Positions 1 to 11,263 of a DNA stretch of 64,000 nucleotides are shown in pieces. Origin of the DNA: Cryptomeria japonica (lineage: Eukaryota; Streptophyta; Pinopsida; Cupressales; Cupressaceae). A model generated the notes under the pieces. The model saw only the letters and a list, made by a program, of their open reading frames with translations, had not been told where the DNA came from and did not search any database. The position numbers and the translations under genes are program-made. The stretch lies in the NCBI RefSeq assembly GCF_030272615.1, contig NC_081411.1:41219140-41283139 (forward strand), in the 5' to 3' direction. Positions within the stretch are counted from its first letter, which is position 1; each line of letters starts with the position of its first letter.

Positions 1-800
1 AGAGATATTCATTAAAATTATAAACTAGGTTGGTGTAAAATAAAGCATATAAAACTACATAAACTAGGCCATCTAGACCAATAATATCCAATGCAAACCA
101 CTCCAGGAGAAAGAGGGGACTCAAAATCAGCACCGTTCATCCTTCTAAGTTGATTTCAATGAACCACATACCCTAACACACCTTCCAAAGCCTGTTCGAA
201 GTGAAACATGTAGATAAACAATAAAACTTAGCAACTACTCGGCCTAAGAACATCTTCCAAGGCAAATTACGTAATGCGGATCTCCACACACTAAAATGAG
301 ACCCAAAATAATATTCTAACTCAACCTCTAATGCATATCCAGACCAAAAAAAACATGATCCAACAAGATAATCCATCCAAGCACAATGAGACCCAACACA
401 ACCGATGATACCATGCATAAACTAGCATAGCTCACTTTTTGAACAATAACAACTCTAGAGATTTAAACTATGACACTCCACAAGATAAATAAGCATGTCC
501 TCTAAACTACAACACTTGAATTCACATATCCAAAAGCCACTAAGCAAATTATGAACCAATCTAACAAACTCTCACTGTTAGAGAACAAAAATGACTAAAA
601 TCATCTGAGAAACCAAAGGACCTGTAAAGTTGATAGTACACCATTCACAGAATATTAACATTACATCCAACTCTGAACACCATACTCTTCACAATTCGGA
701 ACAAAATATTCTTCCATTAGGGCATTAAATACTCTTTTTAGTGTATTAAAACTTTTGCTACACTATTTTTTGAGAAACTCATCATGTAAGCACAACATAT
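1..800. other. Left flank of the first LTR element, no gene seen
   Basis: No reading frame with recognisable protein similarity and no clear repeat boundary was found in these 800 bases. A short minus-strand open frame (173-418) lacks any recognisable motif. The stretch ends at the insertion point of the LTR element that starts at 801. Confidence 0.5.
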
Positions 801-2418
801 TGGTGTAGGACCACCTAGGTTCTAATTTCCTTGTTTTTGCAAATTTTGGCTTGTACTGACCTTAGCCAAGTCGGTGGTGAATAAGGACTCCAGGAGGGTC
901 CAAGAGTGAGTATTTTGGCAATGTAGGTCTAGCTGGAGTTCATTTTATCTAGGTTTGCATTTTTGTGTAGATAGTGTGTTTTGAGTAGTTTTGACCTTTT
1001 TGTTGGTCAAAAGTGTCAAATGTTGACAAAATCCTTAGAGGGGGTTAAGTAAGCCTTAGAAATGTTTAAGATGCCATATGTGATGACTGGGTATAGGTCT
1101 CTTAGGTTGGAGAGATCAAAAGTGTCAAAAACACAAAGTTGCAAAAAGTTGTCATGACAACTTTTGTCCTGAAGTTGGTTAGCGGTGGATTTAGGGATTG
1201 ATCAATGCCATGGAAGGATTAAACACGTGGAAAAAATATATAAACCCCCTCCTGCATGTTTTTCAAGGTTTGTGTACTTGGAATTTGAAAGCAATAATCA
1301 AAACACAAGATTTTGGACTGCACTTGTACATTGTTTTTGTCAATTTTGCATTCTTGTGAAATTTTAATGGATTGAATCCATGAATCCAATGATGGATTGA
1401 GATTCAATAGTGTATTGCAGAGTAGGATTTTCATTTTCAAGCATTGTAATTAGGTTTTTACTACTGTTGAAGTGATTTGATTCACAAATAGCCAGTTTTG
1501 GCTTGTAAATAGTCTCCTCTTTGTAAATATGGTTGCCCCATGAATCCCACACGTGTTGCCATCACGACTAGTTGGGGTATGGTTGGAAACCTTTTGTATA
1601 GTGTAAATATATAGGTTCAAGTGCTGGATAAGTGTTTGATCATGATTGACACCTCTTTCTAGGCGAGTCCAGGAGCAACTTGGTTAGAGAAGAAGAGGTG
1701 AAAAAGTGTCGAATAGTGCAGAGGTGAAAGCAAAAGCACCATTACTAAATTTGGAGGAGTTCATGGGCTTGGGAAAGACTTGTATGAGCTAGGAGGATAC
1801 TTGAAGAATCCATTTCATAGAAAAACCCCAAATTGCTTACTCACTGCCAGTTTAAGCCCTTGAAAACCCTACAAACCCTCATTTTGGGGTTCATACCTTG
1901 TACGGTCAGACCAAAGCCTAAAACCACAAAAATCTATTGGGCATGGGTGTATCATTGAAGGAAAGAAAAAATTGTTTGGGGGTTCTTTGAGTCATTTTCC
2001 TCCAAGCCCTATAAAACCAGTCTAGGAGGCCTAATTAGGCCTAATTCCTTGTAGCCCTTTTTCGGACAAGATTGTGAAACCGGTAGGAAATCTTAAGATT
2101 GAAAACTACCAAAGGACTCCTTATGCACCAAAAAAATGTTAAAAGAACTATTACACCTCTGTAACATCTCAGGTCAATTGGGGGTCAATATGACAAGTGG
2201 GGGCTAAGAGGCCAAAATTGAGCACTAGAGAAGTACAGTGAATTGATAGGGTTCCTAACCAAAACACCTGAAGCAAACACCCTAGAAGGGACAAGAACCA
2301 AGCCCTAGAAGAGAGTGAGAGGGATTTGGAGGCCTAAAAAGCAACTAGGATTGGTGAGTTAGTGGAATTGAGCAACATCAACTAAGAAAGTGTTGAGTGG
2401 GCTAGGTAAACCCCATCA
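801..2418 (+). repeat. 5' LTR of the first Ty3/gypsy element
   Basis: This 1,618-bp direct repeat matches 7120-8744 almost throughout. It starts TG and ends CA, as LTRs do. A TATATAAA-like run near 1238 (AAATATATAAACCCC) is a plausible core promoter and is kept in the other LTR near 7565. The two LTRs differ by scattered substitutions and small indels, so the insertion is not recent; an age needs an alignment. Confidence 0.93.
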
Positions 2419-2421
2419 AAT

Positions 2422-2434
2422 TGGTATCAGAGCC
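2422..2434 (+). promoter_or_regulatory. Primer binding site, tRNA-iMet type
   Basis: TGGTATCAGAGCC begins three bases after the end of the 5' LTR. This is the standard plant retrotransposon PBS complementary to the 3' end of initiator methionine tRNA and fixes the plus orientation of the element. Confidence 0.93.
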
Positions 2435-3560
2435 TACAAGATTTGAGCTAGTAAGGTTGATGTCCTTGTTGTCAGGAGAGTTGTTTCGAGACAAAATGGT
2501 GATCAATTTTGAATTGGCAAGGAAAGTGGAAGACCAAGAGGAGGAGAATAGGCTCCTGAAGGAAAAGTTGGAAAGATTGGAGAGCAAGCTTGGTGATATT
2601 GAGAGCAAGGCAAAAGAAGTGTATGTAAAGGTGGAAGGAGTAGAAGGAAAGGGTAAAGAAGTGGCAGAGGTAGAAAAGATACCTGAACCTGATCTTATCT
2701 TAGAGAAAGAACCTTTTTTTAAGGTATTGAAGGCCTTGAGTGACAAGTCACTAGAAGGATTGCCATTGTTCACTAGCAAGATGGAGGCGAAAGTGGTCCT
2801 AGAATGGATAGAAGGTATGGAGAACCACTTTGAGTGTGAATGCATAACTGAAGCCCAAAGAGTTAGAGTAGCCAAGTCCAGGATGAGAGGCCCCGCTCTC
2901 ACATGGTGGTCGTTTGTTCAAGATGAGAGGAAGAAAATGGGCAAAGCACCCATCTCTTCTTGGAAAGGGATGTTAGTTAAAATCAAAGAAGTCTATCTCC
3001 CTAATAACTATGAAGTGCAAATTCATAGGAAGAGGCAAAACTTAAGGTAGAAGGATCTTGATGTCAGTAGCTACACCAAAGAGTTTCACAAACTTAGCCT
3101 TAGATCTCATGTGGTAGAAGAGGAGAGTCTCAAGATTGCTAGGTACCTAAATGGACTACGGTGGAACATCCAAGAAGAAATTAGTTTGATGAGCCCAAAA
3201 ATAGTCCATCAAACTTTTCAACTTGCTCTTAAGGTGGAGGAAAAATTGAAAAGAAGACATGAATCAAGCAATAATAGGGGCAGAGGCAAGGGAAAATACA
3301 ATAGAGGCCATAGAGGAGGCTTTGGTGGAAGAAGTTCTGAACAAAGAACAGAAGGAGAGTCTAAACTCATTGAGCAACAAGATAGTGTCAGCAGCAGGGG
3401 AGGATTCAATAGAGGAAGGCGATCAAACAATGGTTCTAGAGGAAGATCTAGTAGCCAAGGTAGAGGTTCCTCATACTTTGCAACAATGAAATGTTATCAA
3501 TGTAACCAACTTGGTCAACCAACATATAGGTGTCTAGAGAAGGGATTATTATCACATGAT
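2435..3560 (+). pseudogene. gag of the first Ty3/gypsy element (capsid and zinc knuckle), interrupted
   Basis: The frame opens just after the PBS and encodes a coiled-coil-like Glu/Lys-rich N-terminus, then a retrotransposon gag capsid domain (motifs near 2800-2960 such as LEWIEGMENHFE and ALTWW). After an in-frame TAG at 3049 it continues in the same frame with a Gly/Arg/Ser-rich basic linker (about 3280-3480) and one zinc knuckle at 3491-3535. The knuckle reads CYQCNQLGQ...C, so the usual His of CX2CX4HX4C is Gln. The TAG sits where a Gln codon is expected. Gag would form the particle and bind RNA; this copy is broken. Confidence 0.88.
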
Positions 3561-4070
3561 GGTGAAAGAAGAGTGAGCTACCTCCAAGAAGAGTCTTCAA
3601 GCAACAAGACCTCAGAAGTTGCCTTAGAATCAAAAGTAGGTGACAACTTGATGATAAGGAGAACTTTGATCAAAGAACCAGTTAGAAAAGAGCCTAGCCA
3701 AAGAAGGTCCTTGTTTAGGATCAAATGCAAGACTTTGGATAAAGTATGCAAAGTGATCATTGATTCAGGGTCTATAGACAATATAGTGTCAGAGGAGGGA
3801 GTAGGGAAGCTCAAATTGCAGAGGATACCTCACAATGACCCTTATAAAGTCACTTGGTTGAACAAAGGACAACATGTTCTTGTTAATGAGCAAGCATGGG
3901 TGGATTTTACCATTGGAAGGTATAAGGACAAGGTGTTATGTGATGTCCTACCCATGGATGCATGCCATATTCTCTTAGGAAGACCATGGTAATTTGATAG
4001 ACAAGCTATCCATGATGGAGCCAAGAATGCATATTCATTCAAGAAGGATGGAGTCACTTTCAAGATTTAG
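3561..4070 (+). pseudogene. Aspartic protease domain of the first Ty3/gypsy element
   Basis: The frame runs on from gag. The catalytic triad region IDSGS lies at 3759-3773, and the second conserved block ILLGRPW ends at 3989. Both are typical of retropepsins of this lineage, which cut the polyprotein. A TAA directly after LGRPW (3990-3992) replaces the Gln codon usually found there, and the frame then continues (FDRQAIHDG) to a further TAG near 4069. A one-base frameshift follows at about 4100. Confidence 0.85.
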
Positions 4071-4099
4071 TCTATCCTTGAGGAAGGTGAAAAAAGGCA

Positions 4100-5086
4100 G
4101 CGGGTCCTAATGTTCTTTTGGTGAGTGAAAAGCAGTTCTTGAAGACGCTTGAGGAAGGTGAAGGCATAGGGTTTGCACTTGTGATGAAGCCCAAAGAAGA
4201 AGACAAGAAAGAACAACAAGATTTACCCATAGAGGTGCAATAATTGTTGAAGAAATTCAAAGGTATAGTAAGTGAAGGACAACTAGCCACCTTACCTCCT
4301 AAAAGAACCATAAGCCATCAAATAGACTTCATTCCTAGAGCATCTTTGCCTAATAAGGCAGCCTATAAAATGACTCCTCAATAGAATGTTCAAATGTCTA
4401 AGCAAGTCCAAGAGCTCTTAGATCAAGGCCTAATTAGGAAGAGTATTAGCCCTTATGCTATCCCTACCGTGTTGGCACCAAAAAAAGGTGGTACTTGGAG
4501 GTTGTGTACTGATTCTAGAGCCATAAATAGGATCACCATCAGATATAGGTTCCCTATTCCTAGAATAGAAGACCTAATGGATTGTTTAGGGGAAGCCAAG
4601 TACTTTACCAAGATTGACCTTAAGAGTGGCTACCATCAAATAAGAATCAAGGAGGGTGATGAATGGAAGACTGCATTTAAGACTACTGAAGGTCTTTATG
4701 AGTGGCTTGTAATGCCATTTGGCTTATCCAATGCTCCAAGCACCTTCATGAGACTCATGAATGAGGTGATGAAGGACTTCATAGGTAAATTTGAGGTAGT
4801 ATATCTTGATGATATTCTCATTTTCAGTTAGGATAGAGCAGCACATATTAGTCATTTGCAAGATGTATTACAAAGATTATATGATGAAAAGCTAACCATG
4901 AATTTGGAGAAATGTGAGTTTGTTAAGAAGGAATTGGTTTACCTTGGGTTTTTCTTATCTCAAGGAAACCTCAAGATGGACCCAAGCAAATTTCAAGCCA
5001 TTGTAAATTGGCCCACTCCTAGATCAGCAACAAAGGTGAGAAGCTTCCATGGATTAGCCCAATACTATAGAAAGTTTATTAGGTAG
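4100..5086 (+). pseudogene. Reverse transcriptase domain of the first Ty3/gypsy element
   Basis: Conserved RT blocks appear in order: [12 protein letters not shown] and [13 protein letters not shown] (about 4430-4505), [20 protein letters not shown], the [12 protein letters not shown] palm block (about 4610), the [14 protein letters not shown] block (about 4710) and the catalytic YLDD at 4802-4813. The thumb/connection region with YLGF and a FHGLAQYYRKFIR block ends at a TAG (5085). The N-terminal part before 4394 is interrupted by a TAA near 4241 and a TAG at 4384. The YLDD box is intact, but stops at 4384, 4829 and 5085 split the domain. Confidence 0.9.
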
Positions 5087-5560
5087 TTCACTGCAATATG
5101 TGCCCCAATGCTAGAAACCATTAGAGGTGGTATGAAGGTAAAGTTTCAGTGGAATGAGGTAGAAAACAAAGGTTTTGAAACATTGAAGGAGAAAATAGCT
5201 ACCCAACTGGTACTAGTATTGCCTAGTTTTGAGAAACTATTTATTGCAGAGTGTGATGCAAGCAATGTAGCAGTAGGTGTTGTCCTAAGTCAAGAGGGAA
5301 GACTAGTAGCCTTCCATAGTGAGAAGCTAAGTGATGCCAAGAGGAAATACTCCTCTTATGATCTTAAGTTGTATGATTTGATGCAGGCATTGAGAAAATG
5401 GAGACACTATCTCCTACCTAAAGAATTTGTGGTGTACATAGATAACCAAGCGTTAAGTTTTCTGAATTCCTAAGACAAACTCAGTCACAAACACATGAAA
5501 TGGGTGGAGTATATGAAAGCGTATACTTTCACCATTAAGCACAAGAAAGGGCAGCAAAAC
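5087..5560 (+). pseudogene. RNase H domain of the first Ty3/gypsy element
   Basis: Same frame as the RT, beginning with a connection segment. The RNase H core starts with ECDASNVAVGVVLSQ (about 5250), where the first Asp is catalytic. It then has FHSEKLSDAKRKYSSYDLK and a YIDNQALSFL block (about 5438), followed by an AYTFTIKHKKGQQNRVADALSRR tail. A TAA at 5471 replaces a Gln codon expected in NS-Q-DKL. RNase H degrades the RNA of the RNA:DNA hybrid during reverse transcription. Confidence 0.88.
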
Positions 5561-6547
5561 CGGGTAGCTGATGCACTGAGTAGGAGGCTCTTCACAGTCC
5601 AAGGAATTCAGTTGAGAAGCATCATTGTAGATAGTTTTAAGGATTTGTATGCAGAGGATGAAGACTTCTCAAGTGCCTACCAAGTATGCAAGGAATATCA
5701 AAATCATTTCCATAGTGAATACTTAGATTTCACTTTGCAAAATGGGCTATTGTTGAAAGGTGGACAACTTTGTGGCCCTAGAGGCTCGATGAGGGAAAAT
5801 ATAATACAAGAGAAACACAATGGCAACCTTAGTGGTCATTTTGGAGTCAATAAGACTCAAGAATTGGTTCAGAGATTCTATTATTATCCAGGGATGAATC
5901 AAGATATAAAGAGGTATGTGGAGACTTGCATAGTTTGCTAAAAAGATAAGGGTACTTCAACAAATGTCGGTTTGTATCCACCTCTTCCCATTCCAAGTAG
6001 ACCTTGGGAATGCATTAGCATGAATTTTGTGGTAGGTTTGCCAAAGACTAAGCAAGTATATGATAGTATTTTTGTCATTGTGGACAGATTTAGCAAAATG
6101 GCTCACTTTGTGCCGTGTAAGACCACTCATGATGCATGCCACATAGCTCAGTTGTTCTTTAAGGAAATAGTAAGGATACATGGTTTACCATTGAGTATAG
6201 TTTCAGATAGGGACTCCAAATTTATGAGTCATTTTTGGAAAACATTATGGCAAAATCTTGTCACAAACCTCTCTTTTGGATCAGCCTACCATCCTCAAAC
6301 ACATGGGCAGACTAAGGTGGTAAATAGAAGTTTAGGAAACCTATTGAGGTGCCTTACCAAGGAGTATGGTCAGACATGGGATCAAGTACTTGCTCAATTT
6401 GAATATGCATACAATGACACTATAAATAGGACTACTGGTAAGAGCCCTTTTGAAATAGTCTATGGTGTGCACCCAAGAGGCATTTTTGAGTTGAGAGATT
6501 TAGGAAGTGCAACAATCAGAAGTGGATATGTAGAGGACTTTTCTTAG
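5561..6547 (+). pseudogene. Integrase zinc finger and catalytic core of the first Ty3/gypsy element, catalytic residues altered
   Basis: An HHCC finger lies at about 5817-5940 (H..H and TCIVC), ending in a TAA where CVCQ is expected. The core follows. The block usually reading MDF..GLP is MNFVVGLP here (about 6019), so the first catalytic Asp is Asn. The second, in SDRDSKF (about 6205), is kept. The last, in the block usually reading GQTE, is GQTK (about 6308), so Glu is Lys. Both changes are single G-to-A transitions. The enzyme would be catalytically dead even without the stops. Confidence 0.87.
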
Positions 6548-7090
6548 TCCATGAAGGAGGTCCAGGAATCAGTTAGGAAAGCTTTGAAGGAGAACACAAG
6601 CAAAATCAAACAAAAAGTTGATGAAAAGAGGAGAAATCTACAATTTCAAGTGGGGGATCTTGTTATGGTGCACTTGAACAAAGCAAGGCTACAACAAGGT
6701 GTGCCAAACAAGTTGCAGATGAGGAGGATAGGTCCATGTGCCATTTTAGCTAAGTATGGTGGAAATGCATACATGGTGGATCTTCCTAGTGACATAGGCT
6801 TATCACCGGTTTTTAACATAACAGATTTGATTGCATACAATGGGGTAGTCCAAGGTATAGGTTGCAGTCCCATAGAGGTTTTAGATGATGCACATAACCT
6901 TCACTTACCACCCAAGCCTAATCCTAAGGCCGAGAAGGTGTTAAGTTCAAGAATTGCTAAGAAGACTAGGCATCAAGCCTATTGGGAGGACCTCATTAAG
7001 TGGCAGGGAATGGATGATGTTGAGGCTACATGGGTGATGGAGTTATAGTTTTAGAAGCTTGGCATTGATCCAACACTAATTCCTCAAGAG
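6548..7090 (+). pseudogene. Integrase C-terminal domain and chromodomain of the first Ty3/gypsy element
   Basis: After a TAG at 6545 the frame encodes the basic GPY/F-like region (VGDLVMVHLNKAR, RIGPCAIL, GNAYMVDLP, FNITDL, about 6645-6835). A C-terminal chromodomain-like segment follows, with AYWEDLIKWQGMDDVEATW at about 6978-7034. This places the element in the chromovirus clade, in which the chromodomain directs insertion into marked chromatin. Two TAG codons near 7046 and 7052 shorten the tail. Confidence 0.85.
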
Positions 7091-7111
7091 GTGGCATGAT
7101 CTCTTTTTGTT

Positions 7112-7119
7112 AGGGAGAA
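7112..7119 (+). promoter_or_regulatory. Polypurine tract
   Basis: AGGGAGAA directly abuts the first base of the 3' LTR (7120), the position required for plus-strand DNA priming. Confidence 0.75.
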
Positions 7120-8744
7120 TGGTGCAGGAGCACCTAGGTTCTAATTTCCTTGTTTTTGCAAATTTTGGCTTGTACTAACCTTAGCCAAGTCAGTGGTGAA
7201 TAAGGACTCTAAGAGGGTCCAAGAGTGAGTATTTTGGCAATGTAGGTTTAGGTGGAGTTCATTTTATCTAGGTTTGCATTTTTGTGTAGATAGTGTGTTT
7301 TGAGTAGTTTTGACCTTTTTGTTGGTCGAAAGTGTCAAATGTTAAAAAAAGCCTTAGAGGGGGTTAAGTAAGCCTTAGAAATGTTTAATATGTCATATGT
7401 GATGATTGGGTATAGGTCTCTTAGGTTGGAGAGATCAAAAGTGTCAAAAACACAAAGTTGCAAAAGTTGCAAAAAGTTGTCATGACAACTTTTGTCCTGA
7501 AGTTGGTTAGCGGTGGATTTAGGGATTGCTCAATGCCATGGAAGGATTCCACACGTGGAAAAACTATATAAACCCCCTCCTACAAATTTTTCAAGGTTGG
7601 TGTACTTGGAATTTGAAAGTAATAATCAAAACACAAGATTTTGGACTGCACTTTTACATTGTTTTTGTCAATTTTGCATTCTTGTGAAAGTTTAATGGAT
7701 TGAATCCATGAATCCAATGATGGGTTGAGATTAAATAGTGTGTTTTAGAGTAGGATTTTCATTTTCAAGCATTGTAATTATCTTTTACTACTATTGAAGT
7801 TATTTGATTCACAAATAGCCAGTTTTGGCTTGTAAATAGTCTTTTCTTTGTAAATATGGTTGCCCCATGAATCCCACACGTGTTGCCATCATGGCTAATT
7901 GGGGAATGGTTGGAAACCTTCTGTATAGTGTAAATATGTAGGTTCAAGTTCTGGATAAGTGTTTTATCATGAATGACACCTCTTTCTAGGCAAGTCCAGG
8001 AGCAACCCGGTTAGAGAAGAAGAGGTGAAAAAGTGTTGAATAGTGCAGAGGTGAAAGCAAAAGCACCATTACTAAATTTGGAGGAGTTCATGGGGTTGGG
8101 AAAGACTTGTATGAGATAGGAGGATCCTTAAAGCATCCATTTCATAGCAAAACCCCAAATTGCCTACTCACTATTGGTTTAAGCCCTTGAAAACCCTACA
8201 AACCCTCATTTTGGGGTTCATACCTTGTACGGTCAGACCAGAGCCTAAAACCACAAAAATCTATTGGGTATGGGTGTATCATTCAAGGAAAGCAAAACTT
8301 GTTTGGGGGTTCTTTGAGTCATTTTCCTCCAAGCCCTAGAAAACCAATCTAGGAGGCCTAATTAGGCCTAATTCCTTGTAGCCCTTTTCCAGACAAGATT
8401 GTGAAACCGGTAGGAAATCTTAAGATTGAAAACTACCAAAGGACTCCTTATGCACCAAATTTTTTTAAAAGACCTTATTACACCTCTGCAACATCTCATG
8501 GCAATTGAGGGTCAATATGACAAGTGGGGGCTAAGAGGCCAAAATTGAGCACTAGAGAAGTACAGTGAATTGATAGGGTTCCTAACCAAAACACCTGAAG
8601 CAAACACCCTAGAAGGGACAAGAACCAAGACCTAGAAGAGAGTGAGAGGGACTTGGAGGCCTAGAAAGAAACTAGGCTTGTGTGTTGGTGGAATTGAGCA
8701 ACATCAACTAAGGAAGTGTTGAGCAGGCTAGATAAACCCCATCA
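7120..8744 (+). repeat. 3' LTR of the first Ty3/gypsy element
   Basis: Direct repeat of 801-2418, starting TGGTGCAGGAG and ending ACCCCATCA. It includes the same TATA-like run near 7565. Differences from the 5' LTR are scattered, with a short duplicated AAAGTTGC unit near 7455. Confidence 0.93.
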
Positions 8745-8924
8745 CATCTTCACTAGGCAATATGACAACGTCTGAAAAACTCAATATCAGATCAAATATA
8801 CCACTAAAAATTTGTGATCAACTATCACCAACAGTAGTTTGGATAGCACAATACCTTATCTAGACCAGACCAGATCTGAACCAACAAGTTTGACATCAAT
8901 TACAACATAACTCAAATTTCTAAC

Positions 8925-9150
8925 AAAAACATGTTTGCTTGGAGATTGTTGAAACTTACTACTCAACAATGCTCAAATCTAAAGAATACTTGAAGGATAT
9001 GGTGTGTTGAAATGTCACCTTGATAATTGAAGATGGTTTGGATATTATAGAATGCTTGTGATATGAAAATGAATTATATGAATTGTCTTATATAGGATTC
9101 TTAAGGTATTTCATAAATTAGGCCGACCTCCAACGATCATATTGAGACAT
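8925..9150 (+). repeat. Dispersed repeat, copy 1 (second copy near 19,905-20,125)
   Basis: This stretch matches 19,905-20,125 over about 220 bases. Shared words include GGAGATTGTTG, AATGCTCAAATCTAAAGAAT, ATAGAATGCTTGTGAT and CTCCAAC.TCATAT. It carries no coding sequence and is probably part of an LTR. Confidence 0.7.
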
Positions 9151-9420
9151 GTAATGTCCCCTTTTTAGTTTGTTCCTATTCTTGAGTGATTAGCCTATCA
9201 TTTTGACCCTCCTAGGCTATAATTGTGGATAGAGGGTCTTTTGAGGCAAGGGCTTGGTTATTGGGGGTTCTCGACTTCTCCAGAATTCGGTATGTTCCAG
9301 TTTGGTCTTCGTTTGGTTCAGATTGGACTTTGTTTGGGATCTGTATGCATTACTAAAAATAGAAAGGGCCCCTCTCTATGTTCTCAAGTGAAACTTTTTA
9401 TAGCTCATTCTCCATAGTTG
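9150..9420. repeat. Possible LTR terminus (TGTAATGTCCCC)
   Basis: The sequence TGTAATGTCCCC at 9150 abuts the end of the dispersed repeat and resembles the start of the LTR at 39,609 (TGGTAATGTCCCC). Read on the minus strand this would be an LTR 3' end, GGGGACATTACA. The open frame at 9223-9417 has no recognisable motif and is probably fortuitous. No partner LTR was found. Confidence 0.35.
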
Positions 9421-9700
9421 TCCTCATATCCTCTTGAGTTAAATCAACATTCTTAACAAAGTCATCATATAAATTTTTGGCTATCATGGGTGAAGTATCT
9501 CTATTCCTTGTTCTTCCTTTTTTCTTGCCACAATCCATCAAATACTTCATCTAGCAGTCAAAATCTAGAAAAATTTTGGTCTTATATGGAAGTGCTCTAT
9601 ATTCCTCATAAGCAATCATCACTTCATCAACAAATTTAGAAGCCATATTTTCCACATAGGGTGGCGGGATGATAACTTTGTTACCACTATAATATCCCCT
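9420..9700 (-). pseudogene. Decayed protein-coding fragment, family not recognised
   Basis: Read on the minus strand, about 90 codons look like real protein (for example PPPYVENMASKF, MIAYEEYRALPYKTK, TSPMIAKNLYDDF), with one in-frame TAG near 9556. Composition and lack of other stops suggest a fragment of a transposable-element or host protein. No catalytic motif is visible and I do not assign a family. Confidence 0.4.
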
Positions 9701-9886
9701 TCTCATTTATGACTCAAAGCGTGCAAGGAATATCAACAAACAAATGTTTCCTAACATTCAACCTCTTGTTCAAAAGAATTAGACTGTATAACCTGTGTGT
9801 TATGTGATTTTCTAGATAGTCGTATAATCTTGCGTGTTGTGTTGTTTGGACTTAACATGCAAATACATGGACCAAAATATGGAAAA

Positions 9887-10162
9887 TGTACACTAATAGC
9901 TGACTAGAAATTTGACAAATAGTTGGCATACAATCATGTAACAAGATATAAACTAAATGTAACCTTATATCTCTCTTTATTAGAAGGCAATAGACTTATT
10001 ACAAATGTCTAAATAAGGGCCAAGACTCTTAGCTAATAACAAACAATTTTCAGAATGTAGTCATATGTAGCTCCAAACTCTTTAATTGCAGCATTTTAGA
10101 TTAATTACAATGATTGAATATGCCAACTATTAGTCAAATTTACAGTCAGCTATTAGTGTACA
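9887..10162. mobile_element. 276-bp foldback (MITE-like) element with ~41-bp inverted repeats
   Basis: The left arm (9887-about 9928) starts TGTACACTAATAGCTGACT; the right arm (10121-10162) is its reverse complement with three or so differences. The interior has no coding potential. The right end lies exactly where the truncated LTR to its right begins. No convincing target duplication was found, so it could also be a plain hairpin-forming repeat. Confidence 0.65.
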
Positions 10163-10808
10163 AATAAACGGTAATATCCGAACTATAAGATTCAGGTCAC
10201 TGGCATGTTCATACATGCTCAATTACAAAATTGGTCAACTTCAGACCTTTAAATCTTATGATATATCTTCTATATTATTTTTGATGATTTATGATGCTTA
10301 ATTACATTGATTTATATGGTCTAGAGGAATCCAGTCAGCCTAAGAAGAATCAAACAATGATGAACAAGATGAAACGTGCCAAAACCACCATGTCGACCTC
10401 CGCCAAGGAAAATCCTCCAGAAAGTCTAAAGGATGAAGTGTGGATCAAAGGGAAGGTTGGCCACATTCCAAGGAACATTGGAATAATGCGTTGAGGCTCT
10501 GCAATCTATGGAAAGGATTTGCAAGATTCGCTAAGAGCAAATAGGTCCAAGAGGCTCCAGTGTTCTAAGCAAGAAAACTATCTCGGAATCCGGAAGCGAT
10601 AACTTATCGAAAAATAATCTAAACGTCTCGCAGTTTAGAAATAAGGAAGATGATCACGTTCACAAGCAAAATCCAGCACCACAAGATCCGGTGAGAAAAT
10701 GCAAGAAAATGCAGAAAGAAATGTTGAAATTGAAAACTGAAAATAAACTGAAAATAAATGTTTTTGGTTGATGCAAGATTGCCAAGAACCGGGGATGCTC
10801 TTGTATCA
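10163..10808 (-). repeat. 3' LTR (5'-truncated) of the minus-strand chromovirus
   Basis: Matches the right-hand LTR (15,560-16,200) from GGTAATATCC through GGGATGCTCTTG.ATCA. It lacks the first ~145 bp present in the other copy and starts at the edge of the foldback element at 10,162. It ends in CA at 10,808, the shared LTR boundary. Confidence 0.85.
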
Positions 10809-10840
10809 GACATCCAAGATTGTTGAAAAAAGTGAGTCTC

Positions 10841-11263
10841 TCACTTTGATGGGGTCAGAGGAAAACCAAGGTGGTCCACCTCTTCCTGAGAAGTCCAAGA
10901 TGAATCTTCAACTGGTATGTTCTTCCATTTCACAAGATACTCCTTGTACTGACTACGTCGGGTACTATGCCCAATCATGTTGTCCAAAATGTCTTCAATC
11001 TGATCTGGTTCCTTCTGGGGCAACTGTTTCTCCAAGTCTGCAATACTGTCTTCACTAGATTCTGATTCATGATACTAATGTGGATCTGCAATGTTGAATA
11101 TAGGTGAAATACTCAAACTATCCGGTAGCTCTACTTCATATGCATTTCCGGAACTAAATTTCCTCAAGATCTTGCAAGGTCCAAACTTCTTCATCTGCAA
11201 CTTGTTATAGGTTCCAAGTGGAGATCTCTCTTTTCTTAGATACACCATCACTTCATCACCCAC
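10841..11263 (-). pseudogene. Integrase tail and chromodomain of the minus-strand chromovirus
   Basis: On the minus strand, [18 protein letters not shown] and [17 protein letters not shown] (11,075-11,263) form the integrase C-terminal GPY/F region. The segment 11,035-10,841 encodes a chromodomain with QIEDILDNMIGHSTRR, EYLVKWKNIPVEDSSW and a DHLGF tail, matching the family well. This domain is nearly undamaged, ending at a normal stop close to the LTR. Frameshifts separate it from the core. Confidence 0.87.

Larger units (their letters stand above)
801..8744 (+). mobile_element. Ty3/gypsy LTR retrotransposon (chromovirus type), full length but inactivated
   Basis: The element is bounded by two long, closely similar direct repeats (801-2418 and 7120-8744) that begin TGGTG and end CCCCATCA. 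A tRNA-iMet-type primer binding site lies just inside the 5' LTR and a purine run (AGGGAGAA, 7112-7119) just before the 3' LTR. Between them lie gag, protease, RT, RNase H, integrase and chromodomain in Ty3/gypsy order. Flanking bases CATAT (796-800) and CATCT (8745-8749) fit a 5-bp target duplication with one change. About ten in-frame stops, one frameshift and altered integrase residues show that this copy cannot move by itself. Confidence 0.95.

Noticed and set aside
9223-9417. 64-codon open frame
   Set aside because: Follows an LTR-like terminus, has no motif and is short enough to be chance.
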